64,000 nucleotides of DNA from Liolophura sinensis. Its lineage: Eukaryota > Mollusca > Polyplacophora > Chitonida > Chitonidae. The notes beneath the pieces are model-generated. The model was not told the DNA's origin and ran no database searches. It saw only the letters and a list, made by a program, of their open reading frames with translations. Made by a program: the position numbers and the translations under genes. Where the stretch lies: NCBI RefSeq assembly GCF_032854445.1, contig NW_027017978.1, positions 1 to 64,000 of the forward strand. The letters run 5' to 3'. This document shows, in pieces, positions 44,001-58,033 of the stretch (its first letter is position 1; every line of letters begins with the position of its first letter).

Positions 44001-44087
44001 GGATGTATTTCTTAGCAAACTTGCTGAGGTACATGTATAAAGGGTTATGCATATGAGCCAATGTTTCCATTTTCTCTTTCTTTTTAG
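41086..44087. other. Non-coding stretch, no supported gene
   Basis: AT-rich sequence with a 13-G run (41412-41424). The longest frame, 129 codons at 41654, has no recognisable domain and no splice context. Nothing else seen. Confidence 0.4.
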
Positions 44088-44220
44088 ATCTATGAAAGAA
44101 GAAGATCCTGTTATGTGTTTGATGTTGGAGTTATGACTGTAGGACAAGAGGTGGATAAGATTCCTTCCATTGCATGAGCAGTCACTGATCATCAGCTGTT
44201 TGTCGTGCTTGCAATCTCAG
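44088..44220 (+). other. Candidate non-coding exon
   Basis: A 133-nt segment framed by a strong acceptor (TTTCTCTTTCTTTTTAG, ending at 44087) and a strong donor (CTCAG/GTAAGA at 44220/44221). All three plus frames are closed by stops, so if real it is untranslated. It lies about 18 kb upstream of the first coding PHLDB exon on the same strand, and that exon has its own acceptor and only 30 untranslated bases, so at least one upstream 5' exon must exist. Assignment to PHLDB is inference. Confidence 0.35.
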
Positions 44221-45740
44221 GTAAGATAACAACTTAGCTAGGTGAACTTTTTGCTAGTGCTTGCTACTGCATATCAGTGTGACATTTACATGTACCTCAC
44301 AGAAACAAACACAGTGAGTATGACATACACATACCTGTGCATATGAAGGTAGAATTTGGTATTCTTGGTGTTAACATGTTTTCATAGTAAGTATGGTTTT
44401 TAAATAAGAATGTTTCACCGTGAGAGTAATTCCATTGTATTGTGATGAGATTTCAGAGCAAGGTAGGAAGGTTTCCAGAACTCAGTTCATTCATTATTAC
44501 TGGCCAGTGAATATTCAGTTTTGGAAGTTGAAACTTAAAAAATGTGTAGGTTGTTAGAAGATATGTCAGCCAGTAGCTAGTGCATGCCCATTTACAGTGT
44601 AAAGGCATGGTTTAATTTCATGTATCTTTATTGTGGTATTATGCCATAGATGTACATGTACTGTTTATTTAATAAACATGCAAGTATACTCTACAAGAAA
44701 GTCTTAAGACGGACAATCTTTTGGAGTACCTTAGATGTTTCCCATTTCATGAGTGTAACATTGACTTTTCTATTGCACACAACAGGGCAGAATACATGGT
44801 ATATCAGCAGTGATACTGTCAGCAGTATGTTATAGTACAGTATCACTGAGGTGGGGAGCATACATGTGTGGTTCTTCAGTTCAGGACCCCTATGCACTCA
44901 TACTGGTTTATCTATATGTGATGTAGGAAGAAGTTAGAGGCCTGGCCTATTTTGGGTGGAGCATGTTGTGCAAAATGAGGACATGTTTTTTGGCTGGTTC
45001 CTGTGGGGCAGCAGTTGTGGAACCTGACATAATTATTGCTGTCCTTTTTATACCATTGCTTCTCCTGGGTCATTTACGCTGGCATCTGTTATTAGCTCAA
45101 TGGCTGCAGAAAAAAATGGGTAAATCAGGCAGAAATAATCACTCTTGGAATTACTGACATTTTCATTTGTTCTTTTCATAGGTTTTTTATTATTTCTTCT
45201 GTTATCTTGCTCTAAGCTTCACACCTTCTGCACATGAAGCTCTTATGTTAAGGACTATTCACCTGAGTGAAAATTTCATATTTAATCTTTGGGCAATGTG
45301 TCTCACTCTTAACTGTAGATCAGTATTGACCCTTTTTTCTACCTGATGTACTTAGTATAAGTGTGGTGTATGCTGTGACAAGGGACTTTGATACATGTAC
45401 CTAATTATTCTGTTGTCAGAGTTTGTGTGATGGTCACTAGTGAAATCACAGCCATATGTAAAGACTGATTATTGGGCCTAGATGCAAACATGTAAATCTG
45501 GGTGCAAGGTTTTTGGAGAATTCAAACTCCAAACTTAGTTGCCATTGTCCCTATGTAAATGTATGTAATGTAAGGCAGTGCAGACACATTCCACCATGCT
45601 TTCTTTCATACCATTTAATATGTTTACATCTCTACAGCTTCAGAACATGCGCCATGAATGTAAGCAGTTTCTAATGATTTGACTAGAGGTTGATTTACAG
45701 TTAATACATGGTTGGGATTTTACCTGCAACAAGCAGTTCT
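44221..45740. other. Non-coding stretch, nothing recognised
   Basis: No gene, RNA or repeat family identified beyond scattered ACATGT palindromes. Confidence 0.4.
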
Positions 45741-45835
45741 ATATTTATTTAATTGGTGTTTTATGCCATACTGAAGAACATTTCACTTATACGAAGACAG
45801 ACAGTATATTTCTCTTATGTGACACTATGGTGAGC
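45741..45835 (-). mobile_element. SINE tail fragment, minus strand
   Basis: The plus strand reads ATATTTATTTAATTGGTGTT, TTATGCCATACTGAAG and AACATTTCACTTATACG, the complement of the main SINE tail. The body is 5'-truncated or too diverged to follow. Confidence 0.7.
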
Positions 45836-45908
45836 AGCTCTATAAGTCGCTTGATCAGTTAATCGGTCAGTCAGATATTTGATATACCATCTTTTAACAT
45901 GTTAAAAT

Positions 45909-46147
45909 GGCGTTCAGCATGAAGGGGATAGTGCAATGACTGGTTGATCCGTAACAGTATAATGGCTCGGGCGGGGCGGCTTGCTTGCCTTCGGTAAGTT
46001 ATCTCAGTGAAGCAGGACTAGATAAGAGAGGTGGAAATCCTTCCTGCGACAAGGAGGCACATTACATACATCCTAAGGGTTCCTTCGTCGTCATATGACT
46101 TAAAAATTGTTGAGTACTACCTTAAACCCCAAGCATTCACTCACTCT
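45909..46147 (+). mobile_element. 5'-truncated SINE, family of 10562-10930
   Basis: Starts GGCGTTCAGCATGAAGGGGA and passes through GTGCAATGACTGGTTGATCC, GGCTCGGGCGGGGCGGC, TTGCCTTCGGTAAG, TCCTTCGTCGTCATATGACT and TTAAACCCCAAGCATTCAC to the tail CTCACTC. The tRNA head present at 10840-10920 is missing. It lies next to the minus-strand SINE tail at 45741. Confidence 0.85.
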
Positions 46148-49100
46148 TTTAACATGGACTGTTGAATTAATGACAGGCCTGGGCATATGCCTTTAATCTC
46201 TGCCACACTTACGCAGTGGTTTTGGTGATAGAAATGTACACTTAAATCTGTGGCAGCAGAAGAGTTGCATAGAGATAAAAATTGTCTACATCAGTGTGAT
46301 CGTGCATCTTCATCTTTGACAGAAAAAAGACAGAAAAAGAAAACTATTGCAATCAGATTTATAGAACATTTGGTTGGACAAGTAAACATCCATATCACCT
46401 ATATTATCAATCAAGACAAACTTGCAAGGATGTTTTTTCTTGTACCAGTATCTGGACCCACAATTTACATGTATGTAGTGTCTATACAATATTTGTGGAT
46501 ATTTGTGGCGCACTGTAAGGTGTCAATTCTAAACGACATATAGATATTATTAAACAAAGTAACAAAAAAATGTTTATGACAAAGATGTTTATAGTATATA
46601 CAACACTATGCTATATACAAGTGTCTGTTGTGAATGAGACAATTAGTCCACTCTCAGATGAAAAATAAAATACTTTGCAGTGCAGGCCATTAAATACTTT
46701 TAATATTTGGCTTCCAAATTATGTAATATCATTAATTTATTGTTAGGTATAATTGCGTAAAATCATTATTATGTTATGTGGGAGGGAGTATACATGTCCT
46801 TATAACACGAAACTCTGGCAAAACATTTTTGTGCAGCTGTGAATTCAACGAGGGCTCAACGATAATAATAACAAAGTTGAGGCATTGCCACATAAATGTA
46901 TGAGGTTTCATAAGTTTCAACTGTCTTTTTACCAAGCTATATATATGTATATATATGTGGGGATGCCTCAGCTTTATTTATTATCATTTTTATATCATTA
47001 TGAACATAAAATGTGGAGGAGTAAGTACCCATCAGGTGCAAAACTGTAGCTCTGTATGCTGAAAAATTCTACTGTCCTTTTTTTTCGCGTAGAAGCGTGA
47101 TTAAGCGTCTTAGAAATGAGGGACTGCTGGTGAAACTGTTTAGTAGGGAACATGATGAGAATAGAGGGAAGTGACAAATAAAATCATACAATCAAAATTT
47201 CTAGCACAGAGAACTTTGCCAGTCAGGTACGTGTCCATGTACACATATTTCTATGTAATACAAGTACTATATATGAAGCACCACTAACATACATGTGTAA
47301 GCATTGATTGGATCCAAGCCTGTTGTTTGCCAGCACTTATATCTCTGATACTATCACAGTGGCCTGTCATTCCTAATGGAGTGTATCATTAATATACTGA
47401 AATCAGCTGTTGTGTTTACCAGCTTTTTACAATAGAAATATCATGGAAACTAACCGTGAATATTGTAACTCAGATTTCTCTTCATAATCTGTGTGTGGTA
47501 ATTACCGTTGAGCAAACATTTACCTGTGATTGCAATTCAGGTGATGTGATGTGTGCAGGTAGTGTCTGTGTACACTGCATTAAAGGGTTGGAACTCTATC
47601 TCCTGCCTACATATATGTAATACACACACGTGTCTATAGTTGAGCTGTGTTGCTGTACAGAAAGATGTCTGTCTTGATATTTTTGTCTCTTAATTTTTTT
47701 TTAAGGAACAGTGTAAACTCCCAATGTTGACAAATGGTTCTAATGTAGCACCTTCTGGGACTACATTCTTGTTGTTTTCTGGTTTTTATGGTCTCTACCT
47801 CAAACATGTATGTTGGTGTAATTTTATCTGCTGCATGCAGCATCAGCCTAGTGTAAACATGAGGCCATAAATCTCTTCACCAACTATTCAAGAGCCACAA
47901 CTCACAGGAACTACAGCTTAAAGCCAAGCCATGATGTTACATTATAATCTGGCAATATATATGGTCCTGCCTCTAGCTGGTGACCTCATAGTTTGCTAAG
48001 ATTTTGCTTATATTTCCTGAGATCAGTAATATGTTCGTGTGAGCATCTGGCAGTCTCTGTGATTCTGGTAAAGTAAACTTGATGAAGAGAGCCCCAGCTG
48101 GCGCTTGCGTTAAATGTGACTAGATGTGGGTGAACTGTAAGTCTAGTTTCCTCCCTTGTGAATCTCTAGTGATAATGTGTGTGGACTGTACCAGCATGGA
48201 GCAAGGTAAATTGAATCCAAAACCATCTGCTTACGTTGATTAAGTTGGTTGTCATAGATGAAGGAGATTAAGTATTTCTGTCATGGCGAATGTTAGCAAT
48301 ATTGACTGTATTCTTCCCGTATGATCCACATGAAGAACTGTACATGTGACTTATGTCTACTTTAATAGTCCCTGAATAATGACATGCAAACATAGTGGGA
48401 ATGCTAACTGTGAATGGAAGTGAAATACTCTTGAATATGTTGTTAAGTACCAGTCAAGTAAATAGTTCAATAAATCTCAACAAGCTTTATTTTCTGGACA
48501 TTGGAGGGATTGGATGGATGGATTGTGTGTGGTCCTCGGGTAAATTTCAATTCCTGCCTTAATCCAGCGGAAGACTAATAAATCATAGGGTTCATCATGA
48601 TGCTTCGCCTGGCAAGTTCATCCCTGGCAGGTATCAGTGTAGTAAGGGGCCAGTCTACATGTGCCTGTAGGACATTCTGTTTTGTCTTAGGGCCACGCCA
48701 CTTTCCAACGCTTCCACAACATTTTAGTCTCTTGTAAGTTTTTTGAAATCAAGTCCTAGGTTATAACACTGTAACACGCCAAGAAAAAATGATAGCGATA
48801 CACACTAAAATGGTTCAGAACAGCACTGGTGACTTCATTGTGATGAGGGACTTTGATGATACCGTGAAGTACATGTATAAACATTTTAAAACCGTCAGAA
48901 ACAAAATTGAAATGAAACAGATATATGAAAGAAACATGACAGATGACACAGAGTGATAGTGTCAACAAAATGATAGGAAAATATGAATCATTGAAGTTTG
49001 CTTGTGTAAGTGATTGGATGAGAACACAAGAAAGGGATTAAATGTTTATCATGTAAATGAGAAAGTCTTCGCCAAATGACATGCATACTGGGCAACAAAC

Positions 49101-52100
49101 TTATCTAAAGCGACTGGCACTTGCTTTCCTCGCGAATGCAGTTCTAACAACTACTCCTCGGATTTACAGTACTTGGGTACATATCTGGAAATAATGGTGT
49201 GAAAATGAAAGGATGAGTCTGATGAATGAAGCAGCGAGGAGAAATGTCAGTCAGAAGAATACACCCATTCTAACACAGCCGTGCAGGTTAAGTAGAACAA
49301 GTAGAAATATCACACATGTGTTCGTTGTGAAGGGAATTGTGCAGTTAATTAGGGTATTTTTTATCCTTTGTGGCTATGGTAAGTAAATTAACTGCCTCCC
49401 ACATGAACATAGTCACATGATGCTATCTTTATATGTGGTACTCCCACTAATCACATGGCCACCAAGCGTGCAGATTGCAATTGAGCGGAAATTTTAATAA
49501 GCACACCCTGATATACTGTACTTGGTTGGACTTCAGAGGTCGAGGGAATCTTATTACGTGTTTATTCACATCAACTTTTTTTGGAAAGTTTAGAATGGTG
49601 AAGTTTAACTTTAACAAAGTTAGCAGCACGTTTTAAAGTTTTGAATTTAGGGCAGCTGTTGTATTTGTGGAGCTGGCTGTGCTTGGCGGGGTATTTGCAC
49701 AAGTGCATTGTTTTCCCTTTATGTTGAGGGGATTGCATGTCATTCAAGGTCGCAGCATGTGGCCAGTGGGGCTGGCCATAGTTGTGAGTAGTGACTGAGC
49801 TGACTGGCTTCTGGTTAGGAGCCAAAACATTGTTATATACTTAGTACATGTAGATGTACCATAAGTATAGCAGACAGCAGAGTCTAGCTAACTAATGGTG
49901 GCAATTACATCCAATTCTGAGTCATGGACCAGTCTGGGATATATGGACTTTCAACAAGTTGACATTTTATTGTGGTGAGGTCCCAACTGGGTCCTCTGGC
50001 AAATCTGTGGCTGAGTGGCGAGCAGCGTAAGGACTGCCTTCAGTGAAGGACCCTCATCTCTTTGAGGATGCTATGCCCAGTTAGCACATGTTCAGGGATA
50101 CATACACATGTACATGTAAAGATGTCAGAAGCTGACCTCTCTCTCACTAAGTTTAATAGAGCTGAGAAAATTTATTACTTCTTCAGTACCTGATTGGAAA
50201 GTTGGATCCCTGAGAGATGTGTGAAAAGATACCCATGCAGGGAGACTACATGTCAGAGAGTTTAATAGGCTGTCTGTCCCTGGTGGGCTAAGGCTGGGGC
50301 TCAGGGCTACTGTCTGTGCCCCTGTACAGCCAGCTAAGTGATATAGGCAGCTGAAACCAGCCAGTCAGAGAGGAGGTGCTGATTTTCACTGATGTACATC
50401 TACTGGTACTCTTTAATCCTACTCAGAGTGACATGTACACAGGTAAATGTATGAGTTTTTCTATTGGACTGGTCAGTTTGTCTTGTGCATGTGTGAAGAC
50501 CCATTCATTTTCTGTTTTGCATGAATTGTTATGATTGAGTGCAGCCAAGCATTGACAGTGACAGAAAAGGTTAGGCTTTAGGATTGGGACAGTTATTCCA
50601 GGTTAAAAGGGCTTCTGGGCTGTAAAAATGTTTCCCTCAGTGTTTAACATGTGGCTGATATATCTTCGCCAGAACATAGGCACAGTCTGTAATATACAAG
50701 CTGATGACAGACTGAGATCAGCCCACCCAAACTGTCACTCATTTCTTAACTCTGACAACACCTGTACACATGTACATGTAAAAGAACATGCAGGTACGGT
50801 ACATTTACTTGTATTTGTTCTCTAAGAGGCATATAGAAGTTGACAGTAACATCATGAAGTTTTTTTATGGTTAAGAATTTTTGTTTATTTTTACCAAAGT
50901 TTCAGTGTACGTTCTAGCATCAGTTGAATCTTTATGTGCTTGATAACGATGTTAGAATGTACATCGAAACGTTCTTTAAAATAAATCAGAAGTTGTCTAA
51001 ATGACCAGAAAGAAACTGTGATATTACATATGTATGTGTTTTTGTGTAGGGTTTACCTTTGTTATTACAGTATACTTATAGTATATACACAGTGACTGTT
51101 TATATAAGTTTACATGTATGTGTACAAAACCGTCAGGTGGTTTCCATGTCAAGTCATCTGCCCACACATTTACTAGCATCTCCATAATATAATCCATCCA
51201 TAAGTACATGTATTCACTACCTTATGCAGAAGATTTACATGTGAATCATTATGCATGGCTACATAGTGGGCAAACTGTTCAGTAATACCACATGTATTTT
51301 AAACTTCTATGCAATCTTGATACATATAAATACATGTTTTTATATCTGTTTATTATATTTACTTACAAATTTGTAAATTGGACCTCTACAGATTTGAAAC
51401 ATTTACATGTAATTAACTGGCAATGTTAAGTGTTCATTGACGTGACTGATATCCATTTAATGCGTTGAACATATGCTTTGAGCTTTGTGTAAGACGGGAA
51501 ATCTGTGCTGTAATTACTGTGCTTGAATCCCTCTCTTGGGAAATGACATGTTTGGGACACATGCCAGTTGACTCATGGACCTTTGTATCGATTCCATTCT
51601 GTGTAGACAGAAACACTGACCTTGAGCCGGACTCCGACACTACGGGGAGTTCACGGCCCTCTCTCTCCATGTAGCCAGGTGCTCATGATTTCAAATCGTT
51701 ATGTCAAAATAAGGTAGGGAAAATCACCTTTCTCTGTGATGTTATCTTACCTGTTGCGGTAAGGTGAAACAGGAGTTCTCACAAAGCAGCGGTAAGGTTA
51801 TTTATATCCAGACCTAATTTTAACAGGTGTAAGAAAGAAGGAAGAGGATGTTGAAGTGATGACTAGAGTGTACATGGGCATGTATTCTTTACCCGTTAGA
51901 AAAACGTGTTCAAAGAATATGACTTATCAATATATTAGTGATTTGTAGTGGTGTATTTCTGTATGATTAATATACTTTATATTTACATGTAATAGTGAAG
52001 TGCTTGATGCTGACATGACATCTAAAGGTTACATAACTGGTATGTGTGGTCGATAATATTTCCATATTCATAGAATTGGCTGTACATGATCACATAGTCT

Positions 52101-53230
52101 TTATTGACTGTTGTTAGGTTTGCTTATAATACATTCAGGCCTGTAGCTTTCTTTAGTGCGGTAAGCCTCCACTCTGGACTGCATAAGCAAATGTACTTTA
52201 ACCCTAGCTCATCTTCACACTCGTGCCTTTGTGTATACATGTATTGTGAAGAACCGCAAACGTGTTCAAGTTTATAATGCGGGGGTGCAAGTGCTATTTG
52301 TAACTTGGTCAACAGTAGTTCTTGACTTGTACATTACACATGTACCACTTTACTAGAGGCTGCTTTGTGCAACGCAGAGGAGCTGGGGACACTGCACTCT
52401 TTTTTCATGTTGGTTTGTTTGTTGTTGGATTAGTTTAATCCAGATTAATCCTAAAGTTAGCACTTAGTGTTGAGTTGACCTTTGATCCGCGATGTAAGTG
52501 CACATTAGCCTCCAGGCTAATCTGTTTACATCACCATATTACAAGCCTGCTCTCAGATGAACATTCTGCTGCAAACTGTAAGGGGATATAATAGGCTGTG
52601 GATCTGTACCTGTGATATACAGTAATGACATGACCACAGGTACGTATTAAATTAGGTCAGTCCTCAGTCCTGTTAAGTGCAAGCTAAGGCTGCTTAATCT
52701 TGAAGACGAAAGCTGTCCATATTGACTCTCTTAGTTGTACTTTTGTAATATGTTCTAGTTTGGATTTTTTAAAAATGTATTTTGAACTGAGATGAAACCA
52801 TTAGCCTCACACAGAGAAGAGATACTGTGTTGGCAGTTTTCATTTTATTGCTCTTTGTAAGATCAGTTGAGTTGAATACAACTTCTGTACGTGAAGTGCT
52901 TCACCTCAAGATGTCGAGGAAGTACAAACAGTTGCACTAGAGAGTATCTGACCATGGATAACAGCGGATGTATAGTTTCCTACACATAATTCTTCTTGTT
53001 GCTAATTGTGCTTGAGCGGAAAAAAGCACTACACTCAGAGTTCATCATAGTCTTATTGAGCTGCAGCCAGGAGGTTAAATAGAAACCTAGTACAATGCAT
53101 TAACGGGCATATTTCACCCAGATTTTTCTACTGTTTTACAATTTAATGTTGTGCACTACAAGATCTTAAAATTTTAGATACCCAGTGCATTTATTTTACT
53201 ATACTTAAACATGTGTATATACCAGTATAA
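46148..53230. other. Non-coding stretch with one old SINE remnant
   Basis: No supported gene. A diverged SINE tail lies at about 48395-48475 (GAAGTGAAATACTCTTGAAT then CAGTCAAGTAAATAG). Reading frames are under 100 codons. Palindromes such as CACATGTACATGTA (50767) are frequent. Probably intron or intergenic sequence of the downstream gene. Confidence 0.4.
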
Positions 53231-54412
53231 TGTGGGACCAGAAAAAATTGTTGGTTTCGACAGGTTCTCATTTTGTACTTCAGTGCATGAATGCTGTATG
53301 ATACATGTGTAATGTGGGACCAGAAAAAATTGTTGGTTTTGACAGGTTAGCATTTTGTACTTCAGTGCACGAATGCTGTATGATACATGTGTAATGTGGG
53401 ACCAGAAAAGATTGTTGGTTTCGACAGGTTCTCATTTTGTACTTCAGTGCACGAATGCTGTATGATGTGTAAAGTGGAAACCAGAAAAAATTGTTGGTTT
53501 TGACAGGGGGGCATTCTGTACTTCAGTGCATGAATGCTGTATGATGTGTAAAGTGGGACCAGAAAAAATTGTTGGTTTTGACAGGGTGGCATTCTGTACT
53601 TCAGTGCACGAATGCTGTATGATGTGTAAAGTGGGACCAGAAAAAATTGTTGGTTTTGACAGGGTGGCATTCTGTACTTCAGTGCACGAATGCTGTATGA
53701 TGTGTAAAGTGGAAACCAGAAAAAATTGTTGGTTTTGACAGGGTGGCATTCTGTACTTCAGTGCACGAATGCTGTATGATGTGTAAAGTGGGACCAGAAA
53801 AAATTGTTGGTTTTGACAGGGTGGCATTCTGTACTTCAGTGCACGAATGCTGTATGATGTGTAAAGTGGGACCAGAAAAAATTGTTGGTTTTGACAGGGT
53901 GGCATTCTGTACTTCAGTGCACGAATGCTGTATGATGTGTAAAGTGGAAACCAGAAAAAATTGTTGGTTTTGACAGGGTGGCATTCTGTACTTCAGTGCA
54001 CGAATGCTGTATGATGTGTAAAGTGGAAACCAGAAAAAATTGTTGGTTTTGACAGGGTGGCATTCTGTACTTCAGTGCACGAATGCTGTATGATGTGTAA
54101 AGTGGAAACCAGAAAAAATTGTTGGTTTTGACAGGGTGGCATTCTGTACTTCAGTGCACGAATGCTGTATGATGTGTAAAGTGGGACCAGAAAAAATTGT
54201 TGGTTTTGACAGGGTGGCATTCTGTACTTCAGTGCACGAATGCTGTATGATGTGTAAAGTGGGACCAGAAAAAATTGTTGGTTTTGACAGGGTGGCATTC
54301 TGTACTTCAGTGCACGAATGCTGTATGATGTGTAAAGTGGGACCAGAAAAAATTGTTGGTTTTGACAGGGTGGCATTCTGTACTTCAGTGCACGAATGCT
54401 GTATAATACATG
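53231..54412 (+). repeat. 78-bp minisatellite (about 15 units)
   Basis: Units contain GTGGGACCAGAAAAAATTG, TTGGTTTTGACAGG, GTGGCATTCTGTACTTCAG and TGCACGAATGCTGTATGAT. A one-base-longer variant has GTGGAAACCAG. Two unit orders alternate in blocks, a higher-order pattern. The first three units are more diverged. 78 is a multiple of three, so long frames on both strands are open by periodicity; the 79-bp variants interrupt them. Confidence 0.95.
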
Positions 54413-56481
54413 TATATTCAGGTGGCAGCATACATATATTGTGCACATTTCAACTTCACTTTAATAATAATAACTACTTCTTTCATATTCAGATGCTGTG
54501 AATTTGTTGTAAACATCTTTTCAATGATTTATTTATTCTCCTGTTTTTGCTTTTGTTCCCTCCATGGTTTATTTGATGATAGATGAGAAATGGCTGTTAT
54601 TTTGGGGAAAGTACTTTTAAAATGCGTAGATAATGATCAAGCCATTAAGAAATTATTTGTAAAGTGGATGTAGCAAACCTTAAAAAAAATTTTGGAAACT
54701 TTGTTTCCTTTCACCAGGCTTGATATGCATTTTTTAGAGGGCATATGTGCAATATTCCATATACATGGTTGCCTTAGAAGAGCATCATGGTAGTGTGGTT
54801 TCAGTGAAGTGGGTGGTAAAACATGTCCCAGTTAAGTGCATGCCAGACAAAGATTCGGAAGTGTGTTCACTTGCATAGGAAGTAGTCACTTGATGGTAAC
54901 TTCCCTATGCTCAGTATAACTGTCTCTTGGGTTAATATTAAGCATAAGGCCACTGAGGCCTTTATGAATGGGCCACTATTTGCCCCATGTGTTGTCGCTG
55001 CAGGCTCCAATTTAAAACTCACAAGGCTATCATTGTAGTATGCCCTGGCCACTAACCTTATTTTAGCAGTGGTAATGAAGGTTAAATGAATTTGCAGTTT
55101 GTTAATGTTTACAAATCAGAGGTGATATTATTGTGTTGACATAGTTTGCGTTTCAGTTGGTGTTGTTCAAGTAAACAATGCGTGCTTATTTTCTATGCTT
55201 ACTTATGAGTAAAATATGCCTGGTGCACTAATTGTGTTTATATTTCGTGCATTTTGGTATGATTTGCCCATCCCTGTTTTTTATTACTGACATGATGTAG
55301 TATTTGGAAGAGTGATGCTCTGATAGTTGATGATAATGGCCGGCCTTATGTAAACTTAGCTTACAATACTTGGTGTAAATGTGATGAATGAAGGGCATTA
55401 ACAGTTCCTTGTTTTGTTGTCACCATTGCACACATGTATACACAGAATTAAACCTGCATTGTTTGCATAGTTTTAATTCATTCAGGTAATATGAATTATT
55501 GTCTGAGCTTTATCGAAAACTGAAGTCACTAGTGCTCTCTATTAAAGGTTTGGGACTTGTAGCATGATAGCTCATCTGAAAAGTAATACATACATGTGCA
55601 TTTCACGGAATTTTGAATATTAAGATTGTAACAATGGAGTATTGTACTGTTAATAATGGTAACCCCACTTTTGTAATTACTGTGTAGAGAGAGCCAGGAC
55701 TTATTTGAATGGGATTACGATTATGTCTGAATGTGGTTATGACAATGGCATCACCTGTGAACTGTCTAAGACCCCTTGTAAGATTGTGTATAGGACCTGT
55801 TATGTCCCCTTGCCTATATGCAATAGTTGTCTAGCTGTCTGAAACCCAGATTTAGCAGCATTCCAGAGCCGAGGTGGCTGCTGGCTGTTTTACTGGGGAC
55901 TGAATGTTGTCTGGGGGTACAGGGGAACTGACACACATACCACAGTGTGGCAGACTTTGATGACACAAGTTCCCATATCCCGTTAGCTCACAGTTAGGTA
56001 ATAATGTTGCCTATTGTGCTACTGCCTTTGTGATAAGAATCACCGCTGAGGGTTGAAATCATCCTCGCTCAGATTTGACCTATGTGGTTACATGCTTAAT
56101 ATCCGCTATCTGTTCAGTTGTCACAAATCTGGTGTACACTCAATGAGCTACGTGGTAGTAATCCCCATAAAGATTTGTCAAATTGATCTCTTTTGTAAGG
56201 CATGATTTATACTTGTTTCCAGAGGAGGCTTTGATTTAACTAAAATATGTCTTTGTTCTTTCAGCAAGTTTGTGATAAATCACACAAAATGCAACTTAAT
56301 TTGTATAATCTGTGTATTATAAAAGCAGATAACACCAATATCAGAGAGTTTTTAAATAGACTGAATCATAAACCGCCTGGCATACATAACATAACACAAC
56401 ACAACACAAGGATACAAGTGATAAACGGTTTGATCACTTCTCATAGAGCCACTTTGTTTGTGAAAACTATTTTATTTCTTT
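54413..56481. other. Non-coding stretch, nothing recognised
   Basis: No gene or named repeat seen. Confidence 0.4.
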
Positions 56482-56979
56482 TCCTTGTAAGACTTCATTT
56501 GTCTTTCCCTTGAAACACTTCATTTCTCTTTTCCTTGAACCACTTCATTCCTCTTTCCCTTGAACCACTTCATGATCCTCTAATTCCTTGAACCACTTTT
56601 GATCCTCTGTTGTGTTGAATCACTTCATGATCCTCTAATTCCTTGAACCACTTCATGATCCTCTAATTTCTTGAACCACTTCATGATCCTCTAATTCTTT
56701 GAACCACTTCATTCATCTTTCCCTTGATACACTTTATTTCTCTTTTCTTTGAATCACTTTATTCCTCTTTCCCTTGAACCACTTCATGATCCTCTAATTC
56801 CTTGAAACACTTCATGATCCTCTATTTTGTTGCACCACTTAATGACCCTCTAATTCCTTGAACCACTTCATGATCCTCTGATTCCTTGAACCACTTCATG
56901 ATCCTCTATTTCCTTGGACCACTTCATGATCCTCTAATTCCTTGAACCATTTTGTGCTCCTCCTTTTCCTTGGACCACG
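56482..56979 (+). repeat. 28-bp minisatellite (about 17 units)
   Basis: Units of the type CCTTGAACCACTTCATGATC then CTCTAATT, alternating with a TTCATTCCTCTTTC-type variant. Many units are diverged, so this is an older array. It fades into related CACTT text up to about 57180. Confidence 0.85.
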
Positions 56980-57359
56980 ACAGAGATGAGAGCGCTTTCA
57001 TCCTTGAATCACTTTGTGGATGAGAACTGTTTGATCACTCCTTCATGAACCACTTTTTTTTGTGAGAATTTAAACTTTTTAATCACTTTCCTTTGAATTA
57101 CTTTATTGATGAGAGCTAGTTGTTTAATCACTTGTCTGATATCCATTGATTAGAACTGTTCCATCAGTTTCCTTTAAACCATCTTGTGGATGAGAACAGT
57201 TTAATCATTTGGACAACAGCTACATTGCGGGCAACGTTGTTTTAACTTTTTCCCTGTGTCTCATGATTTCAGATGATATCTGATCGTGTACATGTGCAGC
57301 GTCGTATTCAGTAAGAATCATTTGTAGGTGAATTTCCAATGTGTGCATGTTGATCCTTT

Positions 57360-58033
57360 TTGTAGCATACAGTAATGAATTTACGATGTGTATCTTTAGG
57401 TTTGTTGCATACAGTAATGAATTTACAGTGTGTATCTTTAGGTTTGTTGCATACAGTAATGAATTCACGGTGTGTAACTACAGGTTTGTAGCATACAGTA
57501 ATGAATTTACAGTGTGTATCTTTAGGTTTGTTGCATACAGTAATGAATTTACAATGTGTCGTTAGGTTTGTAGCATACATTGATGAATTTATGATGTGTT
57601 GTTAGGTTTGTAGCAGACAGTAATGAATTTACAGTGAGTATCTTTAGGTTTGTAGCAGACAGTAATGAATTTACAATGTGTCGTTAGGTTTGTAGCATAC
57701 ATTTATGAATTTACAGTGTGTATCTTTAGGCTTGTGGCATACAGTAATGAATTTACGATGTGTATCGTTAGGTTTGTAGCAGACAGTAATGAATTTGCAG
57801 TGTGTATCATTAGGTTTGTAGCATACAGTAATGACTTTACAGTGTGTATCTTTAGGTTTGTAGCATACAGTAATGAATTTACAGGGTGTATCTTTAGGTT
57901 TGTAGCATACAGTAATGAATTTACAGTGTGTATCTTTAGGTTTGTAGCATACAGTAATGAATTTACAGTGTGTATCTTTAGGTTTGTAGCATACAGTAAT
58001 GAATTTACAGTGTGTATCTTTAGGTTTGCAGCA
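57360..58033 (+). repeat. Second, unrelated 42-bp minisatellite (about 16 units)
   Basis: Units have TTTGTAGCATACAGTAATGA then ATTTACAGTG, TGTATCTTTAGG. Some 37-bp units lack part of the TATCTTTAGG segment. The last six units are nearly identical. The sequence is unrelated to the 42-bp arrays at 1 and 22567; the shared period appears coincidental. Long frames are open only because of the 3n period. Confidence 0.9.

Noticed and set aside
53362-54501. Overlapping frames of 100-153 codons on both strands in the 78-bp array
   Set aside because: 78 is a multiple of three; frames break wherever a 79-bp variant unit occurs.
57360-58033. Relationship between this 42-bp array and arrays A and B
   Set aside because: The period is the same but the unit sequences share no similarity by eye.
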